Source: Pandoraea iniqua (GTDB taxonomy: Bacteria > Pseudomonadota > Gammaproteobacteria > Burkholderiales > Burkholderiaceae). From it: a stretch of 64,000 nucleotides of DNA. Both the position numbers and the translations under genes were made by a program. Each line of letters opens with the position of its first letter. The stretch's first letter is position 1. Below, piece after piece: positions 8,327 through 17,468 of the stretch. The stretch lies in assembly GCF_902459685.1 (NCBI RefSeq), contig NZ_CABPSF010000006.1, positions 124,001 through 188,000 on the forward strand. The letters are read 5' to 3'. A model generated the notes under the pieces. That model ran no database searches, was not told the DNA's origin, and saw nothing but the letters and a program-made list of their open reading frames with translations.

Positions 8327-10411
8327 TCAACGGCCGCGCATGAACAGTTTGTCGAGATCGCTCAGCGTGAGCTGATACCACGTGGGACGGCCGTGATTGC
8401 ACTGGTCGGCGCGTTCGGTCGCTTCCATCTGGCGCAGCAGCGCGTTCATTTCCTCATGCGTCAGACGCCGGTTGGCACGCACGGCACTGTGGCAGGCCAG
8501 CGTGCCGAGCAACTCGTGCTGACGTTCGGTGAGCACACGCGAGCCGCCGTACTGACGCAGATCGGCGAGGACGGCGCGGGCCAGCGCCTGCGCGTCGGCC
8601 CCGTCGAGCAACGCGGGAATGGCGCGCACTGCGAGCGTCGTCGGCGACATCGCGGCGAGATCGAAACCAAGGGCTTTCAAGGTTTCCTGATGCTCTTCGG
8701 TCGTGCCGATTTCGACCGGGTCGGCGAAGAACGTCACCGGGATGAGCAACGGCTGCACCGGCACGACGCGCTCGATCAGCGCGTGCTTGAACTGTTCATA
8801 CAGAATGCGTTCGTGCGCGGCATGCATGTCGACCAGCACGAGCCCGTAGGCGTTCTGCGCGAGGATGTAGATGCCGTGCAGTTGGCCGAGGGCGAAGCCG
8901 AGCGGCTGTTCGAGCTGCATGGCGTCAGGCGTGGCGCCTGCCGTCATGCCGTCGGTCATCGACGTGCCAGTCGCATCTGTTGCTGCCCCGGGGCTGCCGA
9001 GCGAGCCGTAAGCCGAAGCCGGGGCATCGGTGACGCCCGGTTGGCCATACGGGCGAGGTGCAGGCGGTGCGGCGCGTCCGAACAGGTTGTCGTAGACCGA
9101 GAGCGGCTGTGCGACCGGCAGCGTGCCTTGCTGCGCGCGCGGATTCCAGTTGCTGCCCCCCGGGGTGCCGAAACCAGCGGCAGGGCGTGCGCCCATGAAG
9201 CCGAAGCCTCCGCCATTGTTGCCATTCCCTGCCGCGAGGCCACCGCCTTCGGTGACGTGCGCGGCGTGGGTTGCACCGCCGCTGCCGGCGGCGCGCGCGA
9301 GCGCGCGCTGCACCGCGTGAAAGACGAACTGGTGCACGCTGCGCGCATCGCGAAAACGCACTTCGATCTTCGACGGATGCACGTTCACGTCGACCAGTTG
9401 CGGCGGCAATTCGAAATACAGCACGTAGGCCGGATAACGGTCGCCATGCAGCACGTCTTCATAGGCGGCGCGAACGGCGTGCGTGAGCAGCTTGTCGCGC
9501 ACAAAGCGGCCGTTCACAAAGAAATACTGCTGATCGGCGCGGCCACGGCTCGCCGTGGGCAGCCCCACGAAACCGGACAGGCGCAGCTCTGCCGCGCCTT
9601 CATCCAGTGCGATGTGAGCGTCGGCGAAGTCGTTGCCGAGCACACGCGAGACCCGCGTGGCAGCGTCGGACACATTCCAGTGCTCGACCGCACGGTTGTT
9701 ATGCAGGATCGAGAAGCCGACATCGGGGCGCGCGAGCGCACTGCGACGGATGACATCCATACAGTGGCCGAATTCGGTCTGCTCGGTCTTGAGGAATTTG
9801 CGGCGCGCGGGGGTGTTGAAGTACAGGTCGCGCACATCGACGGTCGTGCCGACCGGCCCGGCGGCGGGCGTCAGCGCGCCGGTATTGCCGTCGATGGCCG
9901 TGGCGTGAGGGGCGTCGATCTGGCGGCTCGACAGCGTGAGCTGCGCCACCGAGGCGATAGACGCCAGCGCTTCACCCCGGAACCCGAGGGTGAGCACCGA
10001 TTCCAGCTCGTCGAGCGTGCGAATTTTGCTGGTAGCGTGACGCGTCAGTGCCAGCGGCAATTGCTCGGAGGACATGCCGCCGCCGTCGTCGGTAATCGCG
10101 ATGCGGCGCACGCCGCCTTCTTCGAGCTTGATCTGGAGCGCCCGGGCACCGGCATCGAGGGCGTTTTCGAGCAGTTCCTTAACCACCGAGGCCGGCCGTT
10201 CGACCACTTCGCCCGCGGCGATCTGGCTGATCAACTGGTCCGGGAGGACGCGGATGGCCCGCGCGGGCGCCAAGGCAGCCGGAATGGGGCCGGGCAGGCG
10301 GGCCGGGCGCTCGGCGTGATCGCTATGGGCGTCGGCGGCACCGTTGGTGGTGTCGTCGGGGGCACCGGCGAGGCGCTCGGCAGCGGAATTTGAGGTCGGG
10401 GTGGCAGACAT
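8327..10411 (-). CDS. mutL: DNA mismatch repair protein MutL with endonuclease motifs
   Basis: A 694-residue MutL from the ATG at 10411 (MSATPTSN); two further in-frame ATGs lie 9 and 33 nt upstream. The N-terminal GHKL ATPase shows [34 protein letters not shown] and GFRGEAL. A Gly/Pro/Ala-rich linker spans roughly residues 370-470. The C-terminal domain has [12 protein letters not shown], fitting the DxHAxxExxxxE nuclease motif, plus ACHSAVRA and CNHGRPT. This suggests a nicking MutL of the type found where MutH is absent, unlike the E. coli protein. A TATAAT box lies 7 nt before the start codon and there is no clear Shine-Dalgarno. Confidence 0.96.
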   Translation of the reverse strand: MSATPTSNSAAERLAGAPDDTTNGAADAHSDHAERPARLPGPIPAALAPARAIRVLPDQLISQIAAGEVVERPASVVKELLENALDAGARALQIKLEEGGVRRIAITDDGGGMSSEQLPLALTRHATSKIRTLDELESVLTLGFRGEALASIASVAQLTLSSRQIDAPHATAIDGNTGALTPAAGPVGTTVDVRDLYFNTPARRKFLKTEQTEFGHCMDVIRRSALARPDVGFSILHNNRAVEHWNVSDAATRVSRVLGNDFADAHIALDEGAAELRLSGFVGLPTASRGRADQQYFFVNGRFVRDKLLTHAVRAAYEDVLHGDRYPAYVLYFELPPQLVDVNVHPSKIEVRFRDARSVHQFVFHAVQRALARAAGSGGATHAAHVTEGGGLAAGNGNNGGGFGFMGARPAAGFGTPGGSNWNPRAQQGTLPVAQPLSVYDNLFGRAAPPAPRPYGQPGVTDAPASAYGSLGSPGAATDATGTSMTDGMTAGATPDAMQLEQPLGFALGQLHGIYILAQNAYGLVLVDMHAAHERILYEQFKHALIERVVPVQPLLIPVTFFADPVEIGTTEEHQETLKALGFDLAAMSPTTLAVRAIPALLDGADAQALARAVLADLRQYGGSRVLTERQHELLGTLACHSAVRANRRLTHEEMNALLRQMEATERADQCNHGRPTWYQLTLSDLDKLFMRGR

Positions 10412-10418
10412 GGGAACC

Positions 10419-10424
10419 ATTATA
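10419..10424 (-). promoter_or_regulatory. -10-like TATAAT immediately before mutL start
   Basis: On the minus strand TATAAT ends 7 nt before the ATG at 10411. A transcript starting the usual 6-8 nt downstream of this box would begin at or next to the start codon, giving a leaderless mRNA. The -35 region is weak (ATCTAT/TCTATG). Confidence 0.4.
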
Positions 10425-10681
10425 AAGGTTGCCCTCAAAGACATAGATCGGTCTGTGTTTCAGCCTGCAATACCTAACTTGACGCTAATAAAAGCCCTAT
10501 ATAGTGCAGTCATAGGAAGGTCGGGGCAGGGCCCGGCGTGGCTGAAGGGGACCGACAGCCGGTGAACGGGCGATTTTTCCCGCCACCGGCACTTAACGAC
10601 GCCCGATGAATGCGCTGGTATGATGCGATTCGTCGTATGCCCGTGGGGACGGGCCGGCGTCCTTTATCTTGAGGATTCGTC

Positions 10682-11350
10682 TTGGATACTTTGGTGCAGT
10701 TGCTGGAGATGGTGCTCCACATCGATAAGCATTTGGGTGTGTTTATCGATCAGTACGGAAACTGGGTCTATCTGTTCCTGTTCCTGATCGTGTTTGTCGA
10801 GACGGGGCTGGTGCTGTTCCCGTTCCTGCCGGGCGATTCCCTGCTGTTCATCGGCGGTGCTTTTGCCGCGACGGGTGCCATGGACCCGTGGTTGCTCGGC
10901 GTGCTGCTCTTTATTGCAGCGATTACCGGCAATACGCTCAATTACTGGATCGGCTCGAAGATCGGGCCGCGCGTGTACGAGAAAAACTGGCGTTTTCTCG
11001 ATCGCGACGCGTTGCGCAAGACGCACGATTTCTACGAACACCACGGCGGCAAGACCATCGTGATGGCGCGTTTCGTGCCGGTGGTGCGCACGTTCGCTCC
11101 TTTCGTGGCGGGCGTGTCGGCCATGTCGTGGGCGCGCTTCCAGCTGTATAACGTGCTGGGCGCGGCGATCTGGGTAGTGCTGCTCGTGGGCGGTGGCTAC
11201 GTGTTCGGCAACCTGCCGATCGTCAAGCAATACCTGAACGTGATCGTGCTGGTGGGCATCAGCGCAGCCGTGGTGCCGATCGCATTGGGCGCACTGTGGA
11301 AGATGTTCACGCGTGGCCGTCGCCGCGTGCCGCAAAGCCAAGGCGAGTGA
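10682..11350 (+). CDS. DedA-family inner-membrane protein
   Basis: The 222-residue polytopic protein starts at a TTG (MDTLVQLLEMVLHIDKH) preceded by TTGAGGA. The DedA/SNARE-associated hallmark segments are present: FVETGLVLFPFLPGDSLLF near residue 40, GNTLNYWIGSKIG near 80, and RFVPVVRTFAPFVAGVSAM near 125. DedA proteins are linked to lipid-carrier recycling and envelope homeostasis. It is transcribed away from mutL and ends head-to-head against amiC across a terminator. Confidence 0.92.
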   Translation: MDTLVQLLEMVLHIDKHLGVFIDQYGNWVYLFLFLIVFVETGLVLFPFLPGDSLLFIGGAFAATGAMDPWLLGVLLFIAAITGNTLNYWIGSKIGPRVYEKNWRFLDRDALRKTHDFYEHHGGKTIVMARFVPVVRTFAPFVAGVSAMSWARFQLYNVLGAAIWVVLLVGGGYVFGNLPIVKQYLNVIVLVGISAAVVPIALGALWKMFTRGRRRVPQSQGE

Positions 11351-11417
11351 TCGCCTGAGGGGGCGGTGGCGGGTCGGTAATTCCCGCCCGCCAAGCTTCA
11401 GAGAAGCTTCAGACAAG

Positions 11418-11450
11418 AAAATGGCGCGTCCGATTGGGCGCGCCATTTTT
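11418..11450. terminator. Bidirectional intrinsic terminator between dedA and amiC
   Basis: Arms AAAATGGCGCG (11418-11428) and CGCGCCATTTT (11439-11449) are exactly complementary, and the loop can pair further. A T-run on each strand lets it serve both dedA (plus) and amiC (minus). The short GC-rich direct repeats that follow (about 11478-11500, repeated GGACCGGC) have no evident function. Confidence 0.85.
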
Positions 11451-11506
11451 GTTTTCGATGCCGGTCTTCGGAGACCGGCGGACCGGCGGACCGGCGACCG
11501 CCGATA

Positions 11507-12982
11507 TCAGGCCGTGCGGTTCTTCGCCAGCGGCGGGTTCTTCGCGAAATACGCCTTGATGCCGGTGAGCAGCGCGTTGGCCAGCTTCTCCTGATACGCC
11601 GGGTCGTTGAGCCGCTGTTCTTCATCGGGATTGCTGATGAAGGCGGTCTCGACCAGCACCGAGGGGATATCCGGTGCCTTGAGCACGGCAAACGAGGCCT
11701 GTTCGACGCGGCCGCTGTGCAAGCGGTTCAGCCCGCCAATCTGCTTGAGCAGGGCATCGCCAAACACCTTGCTGTCACGAATCTGCGCCGTGGTCGACAT
11801 GTCGAGCAGCGCGTGCGCCACCGTGCGGTCGTTGGTCTTGATGTTCACGCCGCCGATCAGATCGGACGCGTTCTGGGTCTTTTCGAGCAGGCGTGCCGTG
11901 GCACTGGTCGCACCGCGCTCGGACAGCGCAAACACCGACGAGCCGTTGGCCGCCGGTGAGGTGAACGCGTCGGCGTGAATCGACATGAACAGGTCGGCGT
12001 CCACGCGGCGGGCCTTCTGCACGCGCACGCCGAGCGGCACGAAGAAGTCGGCGTCGCGGGTCATCATCGCGCGCATATTGGGCTGCGCATCGATCTTGTC
12101 GCGCAGGCGCTTGGCGATCTGCAACACCACATGCTTCTCGTACGAGCCCTTGCTGCCGATGGCGCCCGGGTCTTCCCCGCCATGGCCGGGATCGAGGGCG
12201 ATGGTGAGCAGCCGGGCCGTTTTCGGACCCCGCGAAGGTGGCGGTGCGATGGACAGACCGTCGTCATCGTCGTCGTTACGCTGCGCAAGCGGCGGGGTCT
12301 TCTCCGGGGCCGGACGGGGCGGGCGCGTCGACGAGGACGGCGTGGGCGGGCGTGACGGGGCCGCGTTGCCTGCGTCACGCTGGGCATATTGCTGGAAGAA
12401 CGCTTCGCTCTCTTCGCTACTCGGCGTGCCGCCCGACGACGGGCCCGGACCCTGCTGCGCGAGCGCTTCGGCCTTGCGGCCGGACTTCGCGAGCAACTCC
12501 ATGAGCGGATCGGGTTCCACTGCCGGATACAGATCGAACACCGTGCGGTATTTGTAGCCCGCGACCGGTGGCAGCGTGAACGACTGCGGTTTCACGCCGG
12601 CCTTCAGGTCGAAGACCATGCGTACCACACCGGGTTTGAACTGCCCCACGCGCACTTGTGCGATCTGCGGGTCGTTCGGCTGAATCTTGGCGACGAGATC
12701 GCGCAGCGTCGGGCTCAGATCCACTTCATCGAGATCGATGACGAAGCGGTTCGGACTCTCCATCAACTGCTGCTGGAACTTGACCGGGTTGTCGGTCTCG
12801 AGCGTCACGCGTGTGTAGTCTTTCGCAGGCCACACGCGCACCGCGACGATGGCGTTGGCAAAGGCGAAGCGGGGGCCGGTGAGGGCGAGGATCAGCGTCG
12901 ATGCGCCGGCTCGCAATGCGCGGCGGCGGCCGGCATTGGGCGAGGAGGCGTCGTCGGTACGGGCGAAGCGTTTGATCAGCAT
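11507..12982 (-). CDS. amiC: N-acetylmuramoyl-L-alanine amidase AmiC-type with AMIN domain
   Basis: The enzyme cleaves the amide between MurNAc and L-Ala to separate daughter cells. The ATG at 12982 (MLIKRFARTDD) gives 491 residues with a twin-arginine-like leader (RRRALRAGASTLILALTG), consistent with Tat export as for E. coli AmiC. The AMIN domain occupies about residues 45-150, a Ser/Pro-rich linker follows, then amidase_3 with the zinc motifs ALDPGHGGEDPGA, the SIHADAF segment and ETAFISN. Its start overlaps the 3' end of tsaE by 7 nt, so the two form an operon. Confidence 0.95.
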   Translation of the reverse strand: MLIKRFARTDDASSPNAGRRRALRAGASTLILALTGPRFAFANAIVAVRVWPAKDYTRVTLETDNPVKFQQQLMESPNRFVIDLDEVDLSPTLRDLVAKIQPNDPQIAQVRVGQFKPGVVRMVFDLKAGVKPQSFTLPPVAGYKYRTVFDLYPAVEPDPLMELLAKSGRKAEALAQQGPGPSSGGTPSSEESEAFFQQYAQRDAGNAAPSRPPTPSSSTRPPRPAPEKTPPLAQRNDDDDDGLSIAPPPSRGPKTARLLTIALDPGHGGEDPGAIGSKGSYEKHVVLQIAKRLRDKIDAQPNMRAMMTRDADFFVPLGVRVQKARRVDADLFMSIHADAFTSPAANGSSVFALSERGATSATARLLEKTQNASDLIGGVNIKTNDRTVAHALLDMSTTAQIRDSKVFGDALLKQIGGLNRLHSGRVEQASFAVLKAPDIPSVLVETAFISNPDEEQRLNDPAYQEKLANALLTGIKAYFAKNPPLAKNRTA

Positions 12983-13500
12983 GAGTTCAGGCAAGCCAGA
13001 CCGGCCGGCGTGTAGGCGCTCGTCGTGAGACGTCGGCCATCGCCAACTGGTTCCAGCCAAAGGCGTAAATCGGGGGTGCCCAGCAGACCGCCGGCTTTCT
13101 CGGGCCATTCGACCAGACACAGGGCGTCGCCGGCAAAATGCTCGCGAAAGCCCGTGTCGTGCCATTCGGCCGGATCGGCAAAGCGGTACAGGTCGAAATG
13201 ATAGACCGGCAATACACCCTGCGGCGTGTCGATGTTGTACGGTTCACACAGCGCATACGTCGGGCTTTTGACGCGGCCGTGGTGACCCAGCGCGCGCAGT
13301 ACCGCACGCACCAGCGTGGTCTTGCCGGCACCGAGATCGCCCGAGAGCTGCACGTGCAGGCCCGCATGGGCGGCGTCGGTGTGCGCCATGCGCGAGACGA
13401 TGGCGTGCGCGAGTGCCGCTGCGAAGGCTTCGGTGGCAGCTTCGTCGGGGAGCGCAAAAATGCGCTCGCCCAGTGGCGCGGACGCTGTGTGATCGGGCAT
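12976..13500 (-). CDS. tsaE: tRNA threonylcarbamoyladenosine biosynthesis ATPase TsaE
   Basis: The 174-residue protein from MPDHTASAPL at 13500 carries the P-loop GDLGAGKTT near residue 52, and the family segments VKSPTYALCEPY and VYHFDLYRF and LVEWPEKAG. It is the ATPase partner of TsaB/TsaD in making t6A37. The start codon is only 17 nt from that of the divergent queG and has no Shine-Dalgarno; TATTTT lies 5 nt before it on the minus strand. A longer in-frame start exists at 13572, but it would extend into queG without family support. Confidence 0.95.
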   Translation of the reverse strand: MPDHTASAPLGERIFALPDEAATEAFAAALAHAIVSRMAHTDAAHAGLHVQLSGDLGAGKTTLVRAVLRALGHHGRVKSPTYALCEPYNIDTPQGVLPVYHFDLYRFADPAEWHDTGFREHFAGDALCLVEWPEKAGGLLGTPDLRLWLEPVGDGRRLTTSAYTPAGLACLNSC

Positions 13501-13517
13501 TGCGTAAAATAGAGTCG
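13501..13517. promoter_or_regulatory. 17-bp divergent tsaE/queG gap with overlapping -10-like boxes on both strands
   Basis: The gap contains TAAAAT on the plus strand (13505-13510, 7 nt before the queG ATG) and TATTTT on the minus strand (13511-13506, 5 nt before the tsaE ATG). The two boxes overlap almost completely. Neither gene has a recognisable Shine-Dalgarno here. This is consistent with a bidirectional promoter producing leaderless mRNAs. Promoters inside the opposite gene cannot be excluded. Confidence 0.45.
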
Positions 13518-14759
13518 ATGAAAGCTTTCGTGATTTTCCCCGCTCCCGCCGCACAAGTCGAGCCATCGGCACTGCCGGATGGGCCCGAAGTGTCGCCCTC
13601 GCGCGACAATACGGCGATTGTTTCGCTCAGTGCAGCGCAACTGTCGACGCTCGCGGGTCAAATTCGCACATGGGCGCATGAACTCGGCTTCGGCGAAGTG
13701 GGCATCACGGACACCGATCTCTCGCACGCCGAACCGGGCTTGCAGCAGTGGCTCGACGACGGCTGTCACGGCGATATGGACTACATGGCCGCGCACGGCA
13801 TGAAGCGGGCCCGCCCCGCAGAACTCGTGCCCGGCACGGTGCGCGTGATCAGCGCGCGCATGAATTATCTTCCCCAAGACACCGATATGGCCACTTGGCG
13901 CGCGCACGAAGCCGCGCGCCAGCACATGCCGGGTGAAGCGGTGGTGTCGATCTATGCGCGCGGCCGCGACTATCACAAGGTGATGCGCAATCGTTTGCAG
14001 CAACTTGCCGACCGGGTTTCGCAGGCCATCGGGCCGTTTGGGTATCGCGTGTTCACCGATTCGGCACCGGTGCTGGAAGTGGAGCTCGCGCAGAAGGCCG
14101 GCCTCGGCTGGCGTGGCAAGCACACCCTGCTGCTCTCGCGCGACGCGGGATCGTTGTTCTTTCTCGGCGAAATTTTCGTGGATGTGCCGCTGCCTGTTGA
14201 TGAGGGCGCCTCGCGCGGCGAGCACTGCGGCCAGTGCCAGCGATGCCGCGACGTGTGTCCGACCGGCGCGATCACCGAAGCTTATCGTGTGGACGCGCGG
14301 CTGTGCGTGTCGTATCTGACGATTGAACACAAGGGCGCCATTCCCGAACCGTTGCGCGCCAAGATGGGTAATCGCATCTACGGCTGCGACGATTGTCAGC
14401 TTTTCTGTCCATGGAACAAGTTCGCGCAGCCGTCGCCGTTGCCCGATTTCGATCCGCGCAACGATCTCGATCGTGCGTCGCTGGTGGAATTGTTCGCGTG
14501 GACCGAAGACGAGTTTCTCGCGCGGCTGCAAGGCAGCCCGATCCGCCGCATCGGTCACGAGCGATGGCTGCGCAATCTGGCGGTCGGGCTGGGGAATGCG
14601 CTGCGCGAGGTCAGTGCACCGGGGGCGCAGGGTGAGAATGCGAACGAGAGCGCGTGCAAGCCGCTGCGCGACGCACTCACGGCGCGCATGGAGCACCCCT
14701 CCGCGCTGGTGCGCGAGCATGTGCAATGGGCACTGGCTCAGGAAGGAGCGACGCTTTGA
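13518..14759 (+). CDS. queG: Epoxyqueuosine reductase QueG
   Basis: QueG reduces epoxyqueuosine to queuosine in tRNA using cobalamin and two 4Fe-4S clusters. The ATG at 13518 (MKAFVIFPAP) gives 413 residues. Diagnostic segments are LGFGEVGITD, YMAAHGMKRA, KAGLGWRGKHTLLLSRDAG and the clusters CGQCQRCRDVCPTGA (near residue 240) and CDDCQLFCPWN (near 295). The C-terminus carries a HEAT-like tail. The first 30-40 residues extend the usual family start. The final TGA overlaps the TTG start of xerD. Confidence 0.95.
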   Translation: MKAFVIFPAPAAQVEPSALPDGPEVSPSRDNTAIVSLSAAQLSTLAGQIRTWAHELGFGEVGITDTDLSHAEPGLQQWLDDGCHGDMDYMAAHGMKRARPAELVPGTVRVISARMNYLPQDTDMATWRAHEAARQHMPGEAVVSIYARGRDYHKVMRNRLQQLADRVSQAIGPFGYRVFTDSAPVLEVELAQKAGLGWRGKHTLLLSRDAGSLFFLGEIFVDVPLPVDEGASRGEHCGQCQRCRDVCPTGAITEAYRVDARLCVSYLTIEHKGAIPEPLRAKMGNRIYGCDDCQLFCPWNKFAQPSPLPDFDPRNDLDRASLVELFAWTEDEFLARLQGSPIRRIGHERWLRNLAVGLGNALREVSAPGAQGENANESACKPLRDALTARMEHPSALVREHVQWALAQEGATL

Positions 14760-15811
14760 CGACGCGCGCTAAAAAGACGCCGACGGCTGCGGGCGACCCG
14801 GCGGTGGATTTCGATGACGACGAGCCATTCGAGCAAGCGGCCCTCGGCGATTTGGATGACACCGCCGAAGCCGACATGCGCGCGGATGACGTGCTCGAAT
14901 TCGACGCGCAGGGTGCCGCCTATGTGCGCAGCGCCACGCTCATCGACCAGTTCTGCGACACGATCTGGCTCGAAGACGGGCTCTCGCGCAATACGCTCGA
15001 CGCTTACCGGCGCGATATGCGCCTGTTCGCCGAATGGCTGGCGGCCAAGCACGACATGGCGCTCGATGGCGTCGACGAAGCGGCGCTGTCGGCGTATCTC
15101 GCTTGGCGCCGCGAGAGTCTGGCCAGCAGCGTGAATCGCCGGTTGTCGGTGTTCAAGCGGTTCTATCACTGGGCGCTGCGCGAGCACATCGTGCACGTGG
15201 ACCCGTGCCTGCGCATTGCCTCGGCGAAACGCGCACAGCGCTTGCCGTCGACATTATCCGAAGCGCAGGTCGAAGCGCTGCTGGGTGCCCCCGATCTCAC
15301 TCAGCCGCTCGGCTTGCGCGACCGTGCGATGCTGGAACTGATGTACGCGAGTGGTTTGCGGGTGTCGGAACTGGTCGCGCTCAAGACCATTGAAGTGGGT
15401 CTCAACGAGGGCGTGCTGCGCATCTTCGGCAAGGGTGCGAAGGAGCGGCTGGTGCCGTTCGGCGACGAAGCCAGCGGGTGGCTAACGCGATATCTTGCGG
15501 AGAGTCGCGGCGTGCTGCTCGCGGGCCGTGCCTGCGACACGTTGTTCGTCACCCAACGCGGTGATGGCATGACGCGGCAGGCCTTCTGGTATCTGATCAA
15601 GCGCTACGCCCAGCTCGCGGATATTCACGCGCCGCTTTCGCCGCACACGCTGCGGCACGCGTTCGCCACGCATCTGATCAATCACGGCGCCGACCTGCGC
15701 GTGGTGCAATTGCTGCTCGGGCACGCGGATATCTCCACCACGCAGATCTACACACACGTGGCGCGCGAGCGATTGAAGTCGCTGCACGCGCAACATCATC
15801 CGCGCGGCTAA
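14756..15811 (+). CDS. xerD: Tyrosine recombinase XerD with acidic N-terminal extension
   Basis: XerD acts with XerC to resolve chromosome dimers at dif. A TTG at 14756, overlapping the queG stop and preceded by AGGAAGGAG, gives 351 residues; the first 55-60 are an acidic extension absent from E. coli XerD (298 aa). The catalytic set is intact: Arg in ASGLRVSEL, Lys in GKGAKERLV, HTLRHAFATH, LLGHADISTT and the Tyr in TQIYTHV. Translational coupling to queG is likely. A later start at MRADDVLEF would remove part of the extension. Confidence 0.94.
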   Translation: MTTRAKKTPTAAGDPAVDFDDDEPFEQAALGDLDDTAEADMRADDVLEFDAQGAAYVRSATLIDQFCDTIWLEDGLSRNTLDAYRRDMRLFAEWLAAKHDMALDGVDEAALSAYLAWRRESLASSVNRRLSVFKRFYHWALREHIVHVDPCLRIASAKRAQRLPSTLSEAQVEALLGAPDLTQPLGLRDRAMLELMYASGLRVSELVALKTIEVGLNEGVLRIFGKGAKERLVPFGDEASGWLTRYLAESRGVLLAGRACDTLFVTQRGDGMTRQAFWYLIKRYAQLADIHAPLSPHTLRHAFATHLINHGADLRVVQLLLGHADISTTQIYTHVARERLKSLHAQHHPRG

Positions 15812-15837
15812 GCGAATTCAGCCGTCGCCAGTGGCAC

Positions 15838-17403
15838 CTACAGCAGCGCCTTGAGCTTGTGCTTGAGCACTTTGCCGGTCGACGCGGCGGGCAGGGCATC
15901 GAGCACGCGAATCTCTGCCGGGCGTTTGTAGGGCGCCAGTCGCTCGGCCGCCCATGCGGCGAGCGCCGCCACATCGATGACGTGCCCCGGGCGCGCTTCG
16001 ACGAACGCGATCACCTGCTCGTTGCCGTCTTCCTCACGTCCCAATACGGCCGCTTGCAGGACATCGGCGTGGCTCGCGAGCGTTTGCTCCACTTCGATCG
16101 GGTACACGTTGAAGCCGGAGTGGATGATCAACTCCTTCGCACGTCCCGCGAGAAAGAGCGCGCCGTCGGCTTCGCGCCGTGCCAGATCGCCGGTGCGTAA
16201 CCAGCCGTCGGGCGTGATGGCGGCAGTCGTGAGTTCCGGCGCGCGGTAGTAGCCGAGCATGACATTCGGGCCGCGTACCCAGAGTTCGCCGACTTCACCG
16301 TCGGGCAAATCGTGTCCTTCCCGGCTGACGATGCGCACGGACACGCCGGGAATCGCCGGGCCCACGGCACAGTCGTCGCGTGGGGCGTCGAGCAGTGTCT
16401 GCGATACCGTCGGGCTGCTCTCCGTCAACCCGTAACCGTTATGAATCGGCAGGCCATAGAACGCTTCGACACGCGCCTTGAGCGCCGCATCGAGAGGCGA
16501 GCCGCCCGAGTACACGAAGCGCAGGCGCGGGGCCACCAGCGAGGTGCCCTGACTAGCCACATGAGCCATCAGGCGTGCGTGCATGGCGGGCACGCCCTGC
16601 AATATCGTCAGGCCATCGTGGGCCAGCGAGTCGAGCACCGCTTCAGGGGTAAAGCGCGCCGCCAGCCGCAGGGTGCCTCCGGCATACAACGTGCCCAGAC
16701 ACACCGACGTCAGACCGTAGACATGCGAAATGGGCAGCACGGCGTAGGCCACGTCGTCGGCGCCGACGCGCCGCAACGTGCTCGAAATCGCGGCAATAAA
16801 CAGCAGATTGCGATGCGAGAGACGCACGCCTTTCGGCGTACCCGTCGTGCCTGTGGTGTAGATGAGCGCGCCGCACTGCGCTGCCGGGTCGGTCTGCACC
16901 GGTTCGGCTTCGCTTTGCGGGTCGGCGTCGGTGGCGGCCAGCGCACCCAGTGCCAGATCGGTCCAGACGATGGCCGCGCCTTGGCTGCGCGCATGAGCGG
17001 CCGCATCGGGAGAGGCATCGATCGTGAAGATCGCGCAGCGCGGGCGTGCGTGATCGCGAATGACGGCCAGTTCGGTAGCCGACAATCGCGCGTTGCAGAG
17101 CAGCGGCCAGGCATCGAGCGCCGCCACGGCGAGCAGCAGCACGACGTAGGCAATGCCGTTCTCGCCGACGATCATCACGCGATCGCCGCCGCGCACACCG
17201 TGGTCGCGCAGATGGGCGGCACACGTGGCGACGGCGTGGGTCAGTTCACCGTAGGTCAGCCGGCGGAAGTCGTCGATGAGCGCGATGCGCGTGGGCGTTT
17301 GCGCGGCAATGCGCGCGGGCAGGGCGTCGATGCGCGGCGGCAGGTTCGCCAGCCATTGGGCGGCCAGCGCATCCTGTTGCGAGGTGTCGGGGGTAGCAGC
17401 CAT
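15838..17403 (-). CDS. Class I adenylate-forming acyl-CoA ligase
   Basis: A 521-residue ANL-family enzyme that activates a carboxylic acid as acyl-AMP and transfers it to CoA. Motifs: phosphate loop YTTGTTGTPKGV near residue 180, NGYGLTESSP, GWLRTGDLARREADG and the C-terminal lysine in ASTGKVLKHKLK. Overall it looks like a long-chain or aryl fatty-acid CoA ligase; the acid is not predictable. The start at 17403 has no Shine-Dalgarno but has TACAAT 6 nt upstream on its strand. It is divergent from ybaK. Confidence 0.88.
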   Translation of the reverse strand: MAATPDTSQQDALAAQWLANLPPRIDALPARIAAQTPTRIALIDDFRRLTYGELTHAVATCAAHLRDHGVRGGDRVMIVGENGIAYVVLLLAVAALDAWPLLCNARLSATELAVIRDHARPRCAIFTIDASPDAAAHARSQGAAIVWTDLALGALAATDADPQSEAEPVQTDPAAQCGALIYTTGTTGTPKGVRLSHRNLLFIAAISSTLRRVGADDVAYAVLPISHVYGLTSVCLGTLYAGGTLRLAARFTPEAVLDSLAHDGLTILQGVPAMHARLMAHVASQGTSLVAPRLRFVYSGGSPLDAALKARVEAFYGLPIHNGYGLTESSPTVSQTLLDAPRDDCAVGPAIPGVSVRIVSREGHDLPDGEVGELWVRGPNVMLGYYRAPELTTAAITPDGWLRTGDLARREADGALFLAGRAKELIIHSGFNVYPIEVEQTLASHADVLQAAVLGREEDGNEQVIAFVEARPGHVIDVAALAAWAAERLAPYKRPAEIRVLDALPAASTGKVLKHKLKALL

Positions 17404-17409
17404 GGCCGC

Positions 17410-17415
17410 ATTGTA
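17410..17415 (-). promoter_or_regulatory. -10-like TACAAT before the acyl-CoA ligase start
   Basis: Read on the minus strand, TACAAT ends 6 nt before the ATG at 17403, with no Shine-Dalgarno between. It is a candidate leaderless promoter, mirrored 40 bp away by the same hexamer for ybaK on the plus strand. Confidence 0.4.
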
Positions 17416-17454
17416 ATGCCCGCGCATGACGGCGACACAGCAGGGGCGTTTCAT

Positions 17455-17460
17455 TACAAT
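17455..17460 (+). promoter_or_regulatory. -10-like TACAAT before ybaK start
   Basis: TACAAT ends 8 nt before the ybaK ATG at 17469. A GCGACA at 17432-17437 with a 17-bp spacer is a plausible -35 box (4 of 6 matches). The transcript would start within about 1-2 nt of the start codon. Confidence 0.42.
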
Positions 17461-17468
17461 AGGCGCCC

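Noticed and set aside
8288-10393. 701-codon frame antisense to mutL
   Set aside because: Composition is typical of GC-rich antisense shadows; mutL has complete ATPase and endonuclease motifs.
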